A stretch of DNA of 17,546 nucleotides, from contig JAJFLL010000025.1 of assembly GCA_021772695.1 (NCBI GenBank), positions 1-17,546 of the forward strand, given 5' to 3'. The DNA is from Deltaproteobacteria bacterium (GTDB lineage: Bacteria > UBA10199 > DSSB01). The position numbers were made by a program, and so were the translations under genes. Positions 4,936-11,838 of the stretch are shown piece after piece. The notes below the pieces were generated by a model. That model was not told the origin of the DNA. It searched no databases and was given only the letters and a program-made list of their open reading frames with translations. Each line of letters opens with the position of its first letter. Within the stretch, counting starts at the first letter, position 1.

Positions 4936-7805
4936 TTTTTATCCTGTTGTAATTTTCCTTTCGCCGCCTGGACCATCTGAATTTTTTTATCTCTTAGGTA
5001 ACTTTCTTGTAGACCCGGGGGTAATTTGGCCAAAAGGGATTCCAAGGTTTTTTCCGATTGGGAAAATAAAAATTTCGCTGCCTCTCGATTGCCCTTTCGC
5101 CTTTCAACTTCTCCCAATTCAAACTCCACTTGCCATTGCACCTCCTCGTTTTTGACTTTGGAAAAATAGTTTAAGGCGATCTTTAAAACATCGGCGGCCT
5201 CGGTTAACTTATTGGAATTTTGACGAAGGGTCTTGCCCAAGACCAATTGGGATTTTGCCTCTAGGTCTGGTGAATGAATGTCTTGTGCCCGCTTTAGGGC
5301 CTCACGAGCGGCCTGCTCCGCAGCTTGCAACTGCCCTTGGGCGTCGAAGTAATAAGCTTGATTGATCTTGGCCTGTACCCACTCAAAGCTGAGCTCGGCC
5401 ATCGCGAAAATTTCCAATGCCTCGGCGAGACGCAAGCCCTGTCGATCTGGTTGGTCGCGATTTTGGTCGAGGAGCGCCATTAATAATAGGGCATAACCTT
5501 GAGTTGGTGGGTAGCGGTGTTGGATTGCCCGCCGAATGGCCTCTCGGCAACAGGCTTCTGCAGCAAAGGTATCGCCCAGATAGTAATTCAGGTGGGCGTT
5601 ATTGAGATAAGCTTGTGCGAGGACCGGTCCGTGGCCGCTCGTTTCCAATAATTTTATCGAGGCCTCGTAAAGTGGTTTGGCTTGGGTATATTCGCCCCGG
5701 TCGTAAAATAAATTGCCTAGATTGAGCTTGCCCACACCGGCCAATAATGGGGAGGGCTCGGAATTTTCAGCCAATGCGATCACTTGTTCATAGTATTTTT
5801 GTGCTTCGGGAATATTTCCACTTCGTTGGGCCCAAATACCTAGGTGCAACAAACATCGTGTCTGTCCGACTTCATTTTTTTGTGCTGCATATTCCGTTTC
5901 GGCCAGACCCAATTGGGCTTGGGCTTCCGTAAGGTTTCCGCTGAATAAGGCCACCTTGCCCAATAGTTCATGAGCCTTGGTACGACTTTTATTGCTGAGA
6001 GCTTTGAGTAAAGCTGGGGTTAATATTTCCTTGGCTTCGGGTAGGCGCTGGGCCCCTGCAAGATATTCGGCACGCAGCAGCTTGGTTTCATTATCTAAGG
6101 GCGTGGGGAAAGTTTGGTCCAATAATTCCAGGCCCTCAACAAAGCGTCCTTGATTTAGCAGCTGTTGAAGAATGGCATCCCGGCGATCAGGGCTCAAAGT
6201 AGATGGACTGTTTTCTAGATTTGAAATGCCACGGTATAGTACGGTGCCTTCCCGACATTCACGAATGAGTTTTCGTTCTTGTGCTAGCTCTTCTAAAAAT
6301 ATCTCGGTTTCCTCCTGACTACAACGGATCCATGAAGCGAGAGAGGGTAGGTCCAATGCAATGCGACTTTGCATCAGGAGCTCCAATAAGGTTTCACGAA
6401 CCTTATTTTCAGGTTGCGGGTTGGGATTGGGATTGAGGACCCACCCCGTTTGGGTCCACAGGAACTCCTGAGATCGGATCATTTCTTGAGCCTGGGCGAC
6501 CAGAGTGCCTGGCCAAAAAGATTCGGCATCGGTCAATTTGTTGATGGCCTTCGATGCGGCCTCTTGAAAGACGCCCCGTATGGAATTGGCAATGCTAGGT
6601 TTTTTTAGGGTACGCAAAGGTAAGATATATCCGGCAAAGTCCGGTGGTAACTTGGCTGTATCCTCCAAGGTGATGAAGGCTTGGGTAGCGGCGGAGTGTT
6701 GCAACCAACTTACCCACGGCCCTAAGTTGGCATTATCGATGAGGACTACATCCTCGCTACCCACCATTTTCGAATCTGTGAGTAAAAGGTCGGCACCATC
6801 TAAAAATAAGACATTTTTTTTGGCGTGCCAAAGTTGACGCTGCAGCCAGCGACATAAAAATGTTTTTCCGGAACTCTTAGGCCCTTGGGTGCCCACAATG
6901 CCGGAGGAATGCAGAATTTTTTGGAATATGGAGTTGCAATCCTCTGGTCGGAAATTAAGATCCGGATCGTCGAAAAGGGAGAGCTGCCAAGCGGGTGATT
7001 CACCAAGACTGCCGCCCAAGATCTGACGAAATTCTTCTAGGGCCCTGCGGGGGCTGGCCGGTCGGTCGTCTGGGTTGGCAGCGAGCAGACTATGGATGAA
7101 GCGGATCATTTTTGGCGAAAGATTTGGCACATGGCGCTCAATGGGTTGCGCTGACTCGTTCCATTGTTGTGACAGGATTGCTAAAGGGTCTTTGCCCAGA
7201 AAGGGATTTTTTCCGCTCAATGCCCGGTAGAGCAAAGCACCAAAGGAATAAAGGTCACTGCGTAAATCCCATTGGCGGCTTCTGGAAAATTCGGGTGCGG
7301 TGAATGGCGGCGATCCAATGGCCCCACCCGGTCCCTCGGGATCAAGGGCCATGGCGGCCAAGCCAAAATCCAACACCTTGAGATGGGGGTCCCGGCCGCC
7401 TGGCGGTGTCGTTTCAATCATAATATTTTCGGGTTTAAGGTCTAAGTGAACCACATTTCGAAAGGTGAGGTAATCGAGGGCCTCGAGCAATTGGGCGAAA
7501 TACCAATAGATGGTGTTTTCCGATCGCCCCTGCAGATGTTCCAATAAAGGTTTTCCCGCTACATAATCGGTGATGAGAAAACAGCGGTCTGCTTCCATGC
7601 CGAAGTCTTGCACCCGCACTAGGTAGGGGTGACTCAAGCGGGATAGCAGGCCAAACTCACGATCGATGTGACTGCGATATTGTTGGGACCATTTCTGGTT
7701 GAAAACTTTTTTGGCCACCGGTTTGGCGCCGCGGCGCAGGTCTGCTGCCAAATAAGTGATGGCGGTTGCGCCTGTCCCCAAAGGCTTTATCGTACGATAA
7801 TTCAT
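4932..7805 (-). CDS. Ser/Thr protein kinase with P-loop ATPase-like and TPR regions
   Basis: 957 aa. An N-terminal eukaryotic-type kinase (about 1-265) has glycine loop GTGATA (10-15), Lys in PVAKKV (32/33), catalytic loop HLDLKPEN (120-127), DFG (146-148), APE (170-172) and structural Asp184. The catalytic set is intact, but HRD is HLD, so activation-loop control may be of the non-RD type. Then comes a P-loop GPKSSGKT (308-315) with candidate Walker B strands VLFLDGADL (332-340) and VVLIDNAN (353-360). This looks like a degenerate STAND/AAA-type module. From about 540 to 930 the protein is TPR-like, with many A/L/Y-G-x-x-x-A helical pairs. No transmembrane segment is seen, so it is cytoplasmic. 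This layout recalls PknK-like and myxobacterial kinases. It overlaps the sigma-54 activator by 4 bases; that protein is its probable partner or substrate. No Shine-Dalgarno or clear sigma-70 promoter is visible upstream. Confidence 0.88.
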   Translation of the reverse strand: MNYRTIKPLGTGATAITYLAADLRRGAKPVAKKVFNQKWSQQYRSHIDREFGLLSRLSHPYLVRVQDFGMEADRCFLITDYVAGKPLLEHLQGRSENTIYWYFAQLLEALDYLTFRNVVHLDLKPENIMIETTPPGGRDPHLKVLDFGLAAMALDPEGPGGAIGSPPFTAPEFSRSRQWDLRSDLYSFGALLYRALSGKNPFLGKDPLAILSQQWNESAQPIERHVPNLSPKMIRFIHSLLAANPDDRPASPRRALEEFRQILGGSLGESPAWQLSLFDDPDLNFRPEDCNSIFQKILHSSGIVGTQGPKSSGKTFLCRWLQRQLWHAKKNVLFLDGADLLLTDSKMVGSEDVVLIDNANLGPWVSWLQHSAATQAFITLEDTAKLPPDFAGYILPLRTLKKPSIANSIRGVFQEAASKAINKLTDAESFWPGTLVAQAQEMIRSQEFLWTQTGWVLNPNPNPQPENKVRETLLELLMQSRIALDLPSLASWIRCSQEETEIFLEELAQERKLIRECREGTVLYRGISNLENSPSTLSPDRRDAILQQLLNQGRFVEGLELLDQTFPTPLDNETKLLRAEYLAGAQRLPEAKEILTPALLKALSNKSRTKAHELLGKVALFSGNLTEAQAQLGLAETEYAAQKNEVGQTRCLLHLGIWAQRSGNIPEAQKYYEQVIALAENSEPSPLLAGVGKLNLGNLFYDRGEYTQAKPLYEASIKLLETSGHGPVLAQAYLNNAHLNYYLGDTFAAEACCREAIRRAIQHRYPPTQGYALLLMALLDQNRDQPDRQGLRLAEALEIFAMAELSFEWVQAKINQAYYFDAQGQLQAAEQAAREALKRAQDIHSPDLEAKSQLVLGKTLRQNSNKLTEAADVLKIALNYFSKVKNEEVQWQVEFELGEVERRKGNREAAKFLFSQSEKTLESLLAKLPPGLQESYLRDKKIQMVQAAKGKLQQDKK

Positions 7806-7861
7806 TTTGCTACATATTCACACAAATTGGGTATTTTAAAAATCATTGTTTAATAGTTAGT

Positions 7862-7885
7862 TATAAAAAATTTTACATTTTTATA
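7862..7885. promoter_or_regulatory. Candidate upstream activator site (AT-rich inverted repeat)
   Basis: TATAAAAA (7862-7869) and TTTTTATA (7878-7885) form an 8-bp perfect inverted repeat with an 8-base spacer. Its centre is about 137 bases upstream of the predicted sigma-54 start, within the usual 100-200 base range for enhancer sites of sigma-54 activators. The arms are pure A/T in an AT-rich region, so chance is a real possibility. The remainder of the 7806-8063 gap holds the IHF-like site, the sigma-54 promoter and the leader described elsewhere. Confidence 0.25.
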
Positions 7886-7954
7886 CATATTTAACCAATC
7901 ATGATCCCTCCCAGCTCGTCCATTTTCGCAATGTTTAGAAAATATAATTAATAA

Positions 7955-7967
7955 TTTCAATAAGTTA
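7955..7967 (+). promoter_or_regulatory. IHF-like site between enhancer region and promoter
   Basis: TTTCAA-TAAG-TTA matches the IHF core WATCAA-N4-TTR with one mismatch. It is centred about 50 bases before the predicted transcription start, the classical place for a DNA bend in sigma-54 promoters. One mismatch in AT-rich DNA is weak evidence on its own. Confidence 0.25.
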
Positions 7968-7983
7968 TAAATTAAATGGATTA

Positions 7984-7999
7984 TGGCACCACCCTTGCA
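7984..7999 (+). promoter_or_regulatory. Sigma-54 (-24/-12) promoter of the three-gene operon
   Basis: TGGCAC (7984-7989), five bases, then TTGCA (7995-7999). The invariant GG and GC are separated by exactly 10 bases, as sigma-54 requires, and both half-elements match the consensus. Transcription should begin near 8010, 54 bases ahead of the ATG at 8064. The site stands alone in the divergent gap next to a kinase/sigma-54 activator pair, which strongly supports function. Confidence 0.8.
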
Positions 8000-8063
8000 T
8001 TTTATTGGGGCAGGACGAGGCAGGGGGCTTCGTCGCACAGCCATTTCACGAAGGGGGGGAGTG

Positions 8064-8435
8064 ATGAAAAATCGGGGCGACGGGATTTTTAGCAAACATT
8101 GTGAGGCCTTAGATGAACGGCTGACCCAGAGCTTGGGCCGGCCCTTACCGGGGGAGGCTCGACTCATGGTTCATCTGGCTTTTTATCGCATGGTTTCTTT
8201 GAGTCAAATTCGGCGCATCTCTTTACAGGAAGCCTATCAAAAAATTTTGCCCGCCCTTCCGGCCAATGAGGAGTTCGGTGTGTATTACCGACTCATGTTT
8301 GAGGCGGCTGGGGAATTGGTGTCGAAGTGGGAACAAGAAAAGGCACCGGTCCTGTTGCTACCTTCCCGACGGCAGCGGTCTCGTCATGTTTCGCCCGCAA
8401 AAATCCGCCAACTTGTTGCAGGGGTTTCGCAGTAA
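8064..8435 (+). CDS. Small basic protein of unknown function, first gene of the sigma-54 operon
   Basis: 123 aa from the ATG at 8064, which has an AGGGGGGGAG ribosome site a few bases upstream. The longer reading from 7983 is excluded because that ATG lies inside the sigma-54 promoter, upstream of the transcription start. The protein is predicted mainly helical, without signal peptide or membrane segment. It opens MKNRGDGIFSKHCEALDERL, has a leucine/arginine-rich middle (LAFYRMVSLSQIRRISLQEA) and a basic tail (SRRQRSRHVSPAKIRQL). I do not recognise a family. A 6-bp hairpin (CTTCGT 8028-8033 / ACGAAG 8048-8053) in the leader ends at the ribosome site and could modulate its access. 26 bases separate it from the next gene. 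It could be a chaperone, adaptor or nucleic-acid-binding protein for the operon; that is a guess from charge and context only. Confidence 0.68.
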   Translation: MKNRGDGIFSKHCEALDERLTQSLGRPLPGEARLMVHLAFYRMVSLSQIRRISLQEAYQKILPALPANEEFGVYYRLMFEAAGELVSKWEQEKAPVLLLPSRRQRSRHVSPAKIRQLVAGVSQ

Positions 8436-8461
8436 TTTTTATCTAAAAGGGAGTGAGTGTC

Positions 8462-10528
8462 ATGTCAGACTTTCCAACCATCAAAAATGATATTTTAATT
8501 CCATCCAATTGGTTCGACCCGGTTGCCACCGAGCCACCCGAAGAGGTCGACGCCGAACAGATTCAGGGCTTGCAAGATACCTCTTGGAAAAATTGGATGA
8601 CGTTTAAAGATAAATGGGTCGTGGGTAACCCTAAGATAATCGAGGATTATGGCGTCCAGAAAATTTTCCAGAATGACCTACTAAAATTGAGCGAAGAACG
8701 ACTGCTTAATCCGGAAACCCAGGAATTTTGGCTAGTCTCGGAACAGGCCTATTTAAAAGACCTCGAAATCGAGATGGCCAGTTATCATGACTTAGAGCTA
8801 AGCGATAAGCTGGTATTACTCGATCAATCGGAATTTTTGGCCACCCAATACCTGATGCTCACCGATACGCTTTTGTATAATGGCCAGGCCTCCCAGGAAG
8901 TTTATTCTCAGGTCACCGAATTGGCCCAAGCCACCTATGGCCTCATGGCGGAATTTTGTCGAAGCGATTCAAACCCAAATCTTCAGGTCCAAGCCTTACT
9001 CTATGAGAGTTATGCGGCCATGGTCTCTGGCGATTTGACCCAGGGTACCGATTTACTGGTGCAATACCGGGACCAAGCCATGGCCCGCCTGGGTAACGGC
9101 AATAGTGCTCAGGGAATCTATTATTACGAAACTCTTCTAGCTACCCAGTCAGCAGAGGACACCGCGGAATACCAAGACCCCGTGGAAGTGATGCGGGCCG
9201 AGAAGCTCTATCAAAATAACCAAAAACGTATCGATGATGCCATGGACGTCTTCCAATTCGGTTTGCTGCAGGCCGATACCATCATTCCCAAAATAAAAGA
9301 GGATCAAATTCGGGCCTATCAATTGGGTGCCCTAGGGGTGTGGAGCACGGTATCCAAAGAGGTCTACCAAAAAAAGATGGATGAGCTTGAGGGTTGGACC
9401 GATGAAATCATTGAAGGTGCCAACTCCGCCGGCCATTTTTTGGCACGATACGGTAGTTTATACGGCTGGTTTTACATGGAAGATGAACCGGAACCCGTAG
9501 ACTGGGAAGGTCCAATCCGAGAAACCTATCAGCGGGAGCAGGCCCTCATCCAAAATCTCGCCGGCAAAATGGAATCGGGCGAGGCCCTGACCATTGAAAT
9601 CGCACTCGAAGGGCTCTCAAAAGCAGATCAAGAGACCTGGCAACAATTGCGTTCCGGTGATTACGGCATGCTTTTGGCCTATATCTTTGAGGTGCCTCCT
9701 CAACCCATTCTGGCGCAAGAGTTATTAAAAGATGCGCAGATGATGGAAGGTCGTTACGGACTGCCCAATAGCGCCTACGATATCTATCATTTGATTCTGG
9801 CCACCCAGGAGGATGCATCCATTTGTGAGTCGGCCCAATTGGGCATCGCCGCCTTGGAAGGAGATTCCTCCATACTGCGTGGTGTGTTCATGACTCTAAC
9901 CTCGGTCACCTCCGATGATTTGGTGAACAGCGTGCCCATGATGATGACGGGAATGGCCGCACGAAGTCTGACTCGTCACTGGGTAACCTTTCTAGTCAAA
10001 AACTCTGACAAACTCGGTAAATTGGCGCCCGCCATCGGCTGGGCGGCAGGGGTGATGGCCGAGGCAGGGGTATTGCTGGGTTATCAATTACTCACCCAGT
10101 CCTTAGACCGAGATCCCGAAAAACTTTGGACCTTAGAAAATATGGGAAAGGGCTATGCCACCAATTTAATTTTACTGGGAGCGGTGCGATCTTTTGCCCT
10201 GGCTGGGGGAAAATTCAGTCCCCATGTGGAGCAAAGCCTGCTTTTTGAAAAAAATTCTCTTAAACCGTTTTTCGAAAATACCTTCGGGTTGCTCGGTGTC
10301 TTTGCAGGGAGAAATCTGAATGAGGCCGTCGGTCTGGTGGAAGAAAACCGTGGCGGAGAAGAGGCGGCCATCGCCAAAGACGTGGTCAAGTTTTTGGTGA
10401 GTTGGTCTATGGGACAAATGATGAAAAAGCAATTTCCCGGTTATCAAAAACAGATCAATCAGTGGACCAATGACGCCGGTGCCGGGGATGCCACTGATCC
10501 AAACCATCTCAACCATACCGAAAAATAA
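8462..10528 (+). CDS. Large orphan helical protein, core gene of the sigma-54 operon
   Basis: 688 aa from the ATG at 8462, preceded by AAGGGAG with 8-base spacing; the GTG at 8453 lies within that ribosome site. No signal peptide is present. Residues 1-465 are acidic and predicted helical, rich in E/Q/A/L/Y, and reminiscent of tetratricopeptide-like solenoids without a clear repeat. From about 466 the composition changes to Gly/Ala/Met/Leu-rich helices: MMMTGMAARS (493-502), APAIGWAAGVMAEAGVLLGY (522-541), ATNLILLGAVRSFALAGG (566-583), FGLLGVFAGRNL (608-619). These could pack as a helical bundle or insert into a membrane. The end is polar (DAGAGDATDP). I do not recognise a family or any catalytic motif. 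It is the largest product of the operon and so likely its main effector; a structural or membrane-active role is speculation. Confidence 0.8.
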   Translation: MSDFPTIKNDILIPSNWFDPVATEPPEEVDAEQIQGLQDTSWKNWMTFKDKWVVGNPKIIEDYGVQKIFQNDLLKLSEERLLNPETQEFWLVSEQAYLKDLEIEMASYHDLELSDKLVLLDQSEFLATQYLMLTDTLLYNGQASQEVYSQVTELAQATYGLMAEFCRSDSNPNLQVQALLYESYAAMVSGDLTQGTDLLVQYRDQAMARLGNGNSAQGIYYYETLLATQSAEDTAEYQDPVEVMRAEKLYQNNQKRIDDAMDVFQFGLLQADTIIPKIKEDQIRAYQLGALGVWSTVSKEVYQKKMDELEGWTDEIIEGANSAGHFLARYGSLYGWFYMEDEPEPVDWEGPIRETYQREQALIQNLAGKMESGEALTIEIALEGLSKADQETWQQLRSGDYGMLLAYIFEVPPQPILAQELLKDAQMMEGRYGLPNSAYDIYHLILATQEDASICESAQLGIAALEGDSSILRGVFMTLTSVTSDDLVNSVPMMMTGMAARSLTRHWVTFLVKNSDKLGKLAPAIGWAAGVMAEAGVLLGYQLLTQSLDRDPEKLWTLENMGKGYATNLILLGAVRSFALAGGKFSPHVEQSLLFEKNSLKPFFENTFGLLGVFAGRNLNEAVGLVEENRGGEEAAIAKDVVKFLVSWSMGQMMKKQFPGYQKQINQWTNDAGAGDATDPNHLNHTEK

Positions 10529-10564
10529 TCTACCACCGAATGGAAAATCTTTAAGGAGAATATT

Positions 10565-11062
10565 ATGAAAACCATTTGCATGACGCTATTACTTTGTCTC
10601 ATGGCCGCACCGGTAACCAGCGCGGCCAGTTCCCAGCTACCTGAAAATTGGACCTTCGAGGAAGGTCACATTCAAGAATGGAATACCGAAGCCAATACCG
10701 AAATATCTACGGACTCTAGAAAATATAACCTTGGGCCACAAAATCCCGAAAAAACCACTTCCGGTCGAGTAGTCGAGTTGGACCGAAACCCTTCCGGGCT
10801 AGATCTCGACCCCATTTCCCCTACGGAGATCGTGCTCATTCCCGACTCGGACGATGAGGAATGGAGCGATGAACCCGATGCAGTTTTATTACCCGAAGTC
10901 CTTGATGACGGTGGGGAAGAGTCAGCGATTTTTAGGGAAGCCGTCCTAATGGGAGCCAACGGTTGCAGTTTAACGTCATTTTCAAGTTCGGCGGTAGACC
11001 CATCCTGGATGCTGATGCTAATTTTGGGATTTCCCTGGAGCTATCGTCGCATGAGAAAATAA
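10565..11062 (+). CDS. Exported acidic protein with MYXO-CTERM-like C-terminal anchor
   Basis: 165 aa with an excellent ribosome site (AAGGAG, 7-8 bases before ATG). The signal peptide is MKTICMTLLLCLMAAPVTSA, cleaved after Ala20. The mature body is strongly acidic and low in complexity (for example DSDDEEWSDEPD at 94-105), probably flexible. The C-terminus has three parts: a Gly-Cys motif ANGCSL (131-136), a hydrophobic stretch WMLMLILGFPW (148-158) and a basic tail YRRMRK. This resembles Cys-containing C-terminal sorting signals such as MYXO-CTERM, which are processed and anchored at the cell surface. The assignment is by architecture, since no sorting enzyme is seen in this window. A plain C-terminal membrane anchor is the alternative. 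It is the last gene of the sigma-54 operon, 36 bases after the 688-aa gene and just before the terminator. Confidence 0.75.
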   Translation: MKTICMTLLLCLMAAPVTSAASSQLPENWTFEEGHIQEWNTEANTEISTDSRKYNLGPQNPEKTTSGRVVELDRNPSGLDLDPISPTEIVLIPDSDDEEWSDEPDAVLLPEVLDDGGEESAIFREAVLMGANGCSLTSFSSSAVDPSWMLMLILGFPWSYRRMRK

Positions 11063-11082
11063 TTCGGGGGACATGCACACGG

Positions 11083-11110
11083 ACCGGGGGCCCACGCCCC
11101 CGGTTTTTTT
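11083..11110 (+). terminator. Intrinsic terminator of the sigma-54 operon
   Basis: ACCGGGGGC (11083-11091), a 4-base loop, GCCCCCGGT (11096-11104), then a run of T to 11110. A 9-bp perfect, GC-rich stem with a T tract lies 20 bases after the stop codon at 11062. Confidence 0.92.
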
Positions 11111-11171
11111 GTTCTACGTATTGTGCAAACACTTTGAGGCTGGTGGTTCAGTGCCCCCAGCCGACTCGAAT

Positions 11172-11747
11172 TTAATATTTCAAGGATTTCTCGAGGCGCC
11201 TATCGGGAATCAACCAGATGCAGGCCACGGCAACGTACAAGGCCCCGGACGCCCAAGGAAATTTTAAGGCCACCACCACGGCAAGGGTATAAATGACCAG
11301 CGATAATTTTGTCTTGCGATCTTTGGCTAGGGCCTTGGCAATGGGGCTGTCTTGGTCATGAACTGAGACCAGGTTGCGGGCGAGGATGGTAAAGGCCATG
11401 GCGGAACACCATAAAATAATGCCATATAAGGCTACCGGGTAAGGGGCAAAGTGATTTTCTCCCATCCATCCGGTGGCAAATGGAATCAAAGACAACCAAA
11501 AGAGCAGGTGCAGATTGGCCCACAGGGTGAGACCGGTGACGCGTGTGGCGGCTTGGAAAAGGTGATGGTGATTATTCCAATAAATACCCAAATAGATGAA
11601 GCTGAGTAGGTAGCTGAGAAAGACTGGAATCAGTGGTTTTAACGAAGTCAAGCTGGCATCATGAGGCACCTTCATCTCTAAGACCATGATGGTGATGATG
11701 ATGGCCAAGACCCCGTCACTAAAGGCCTCTAATCGGGATGTGGTCAT
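11172..11747 (-). CDS. TMEM175 / DUF1211 family membrane protein (putative K+ channel)
   Basis: 191 aa, mostly hydrophobic, with about six transmembrane segments. The family signature R-x-x-x-F-S-D-G appears at residues 5-12 (RLEAFSDG) at the head of the first segment, followed by VLAIIITIMVLEMKVP. The WNNHHHLFQA loop (about 57-66) is also typical. Length matches bacterial single-repeat members, some of which form tetrameric potassium-selective channels built on a hydrophobic constriction instead of a TVGYG filter. A good ribosome site (AGGAG, 7-8 bases before the ATG) supports the start. It is transcribed divergently from the ABM-domain gene and ends 60 bases past the terminator of the sigma-54 operon. 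The family assignment is firm; channel function here is inferred. Confidence 0.88.
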   Translation of the reverse strand: MTTSRLEAFSDGVLAIIITIMVLEMKVPHDASLTSLKPLIPVFLSYLLSFIYLGIYWNNHHHLFQAATRVTGLTLWANLHLLFWLSLIPFATGWMGENHFAPYPVALYGIILWCSAMAFTILARNLVSVHDQDSPIAKALAKDRKTKLSLVIYTLAVVVALKFPWASGALYVAVACIWLIPDRRLEKSLKY

Positions 11748-11779
11748 AGACGACTCCTAAGGATACTTCGGTGATAGCC

Positions 11780-11794
11780 ATCAATAACATTGAT
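11780..11794. promoter_or_regulatory. Small inverted repeat in divergent intergenic region
   Basis: ATCAAT (11780-11785), AAC, ATTGAT (11789-11794) is a perfect 6-bp dyad in the 91-base gap between two divergent membrane-protein genes. It could be an operator; the short arms make chance possible. Confidence 0.2.
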
Positions 11795-11838
11795 TTATTT
11801 CGGCGGCTTCCATAATCTTAAGCCCAACCGAAATATTT

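Noticed and set aside
7983..8063. N-terminal extension of the first sigma-54 operon gene from ATG 7983
   Set aside because: This ATG overlaps the -24 element, upstream of the predicted transcription start, and has no ribosome site; ATG 8064 has a strong one.
8266..8490. Plus-strand frame overlapping the 3' part of the 123-aa gene and the start of the 688-aa gene
   Set aside because: It bridges two well-supported genes in another frame, without a ribosome site or protein-like pattern.
10172..10516. Minus-strand open frame of 114 codons within the 688-aa gene
   Set aside because: Antisense to an intact gene with a good ribosome site and operon context; no start signal of its own.
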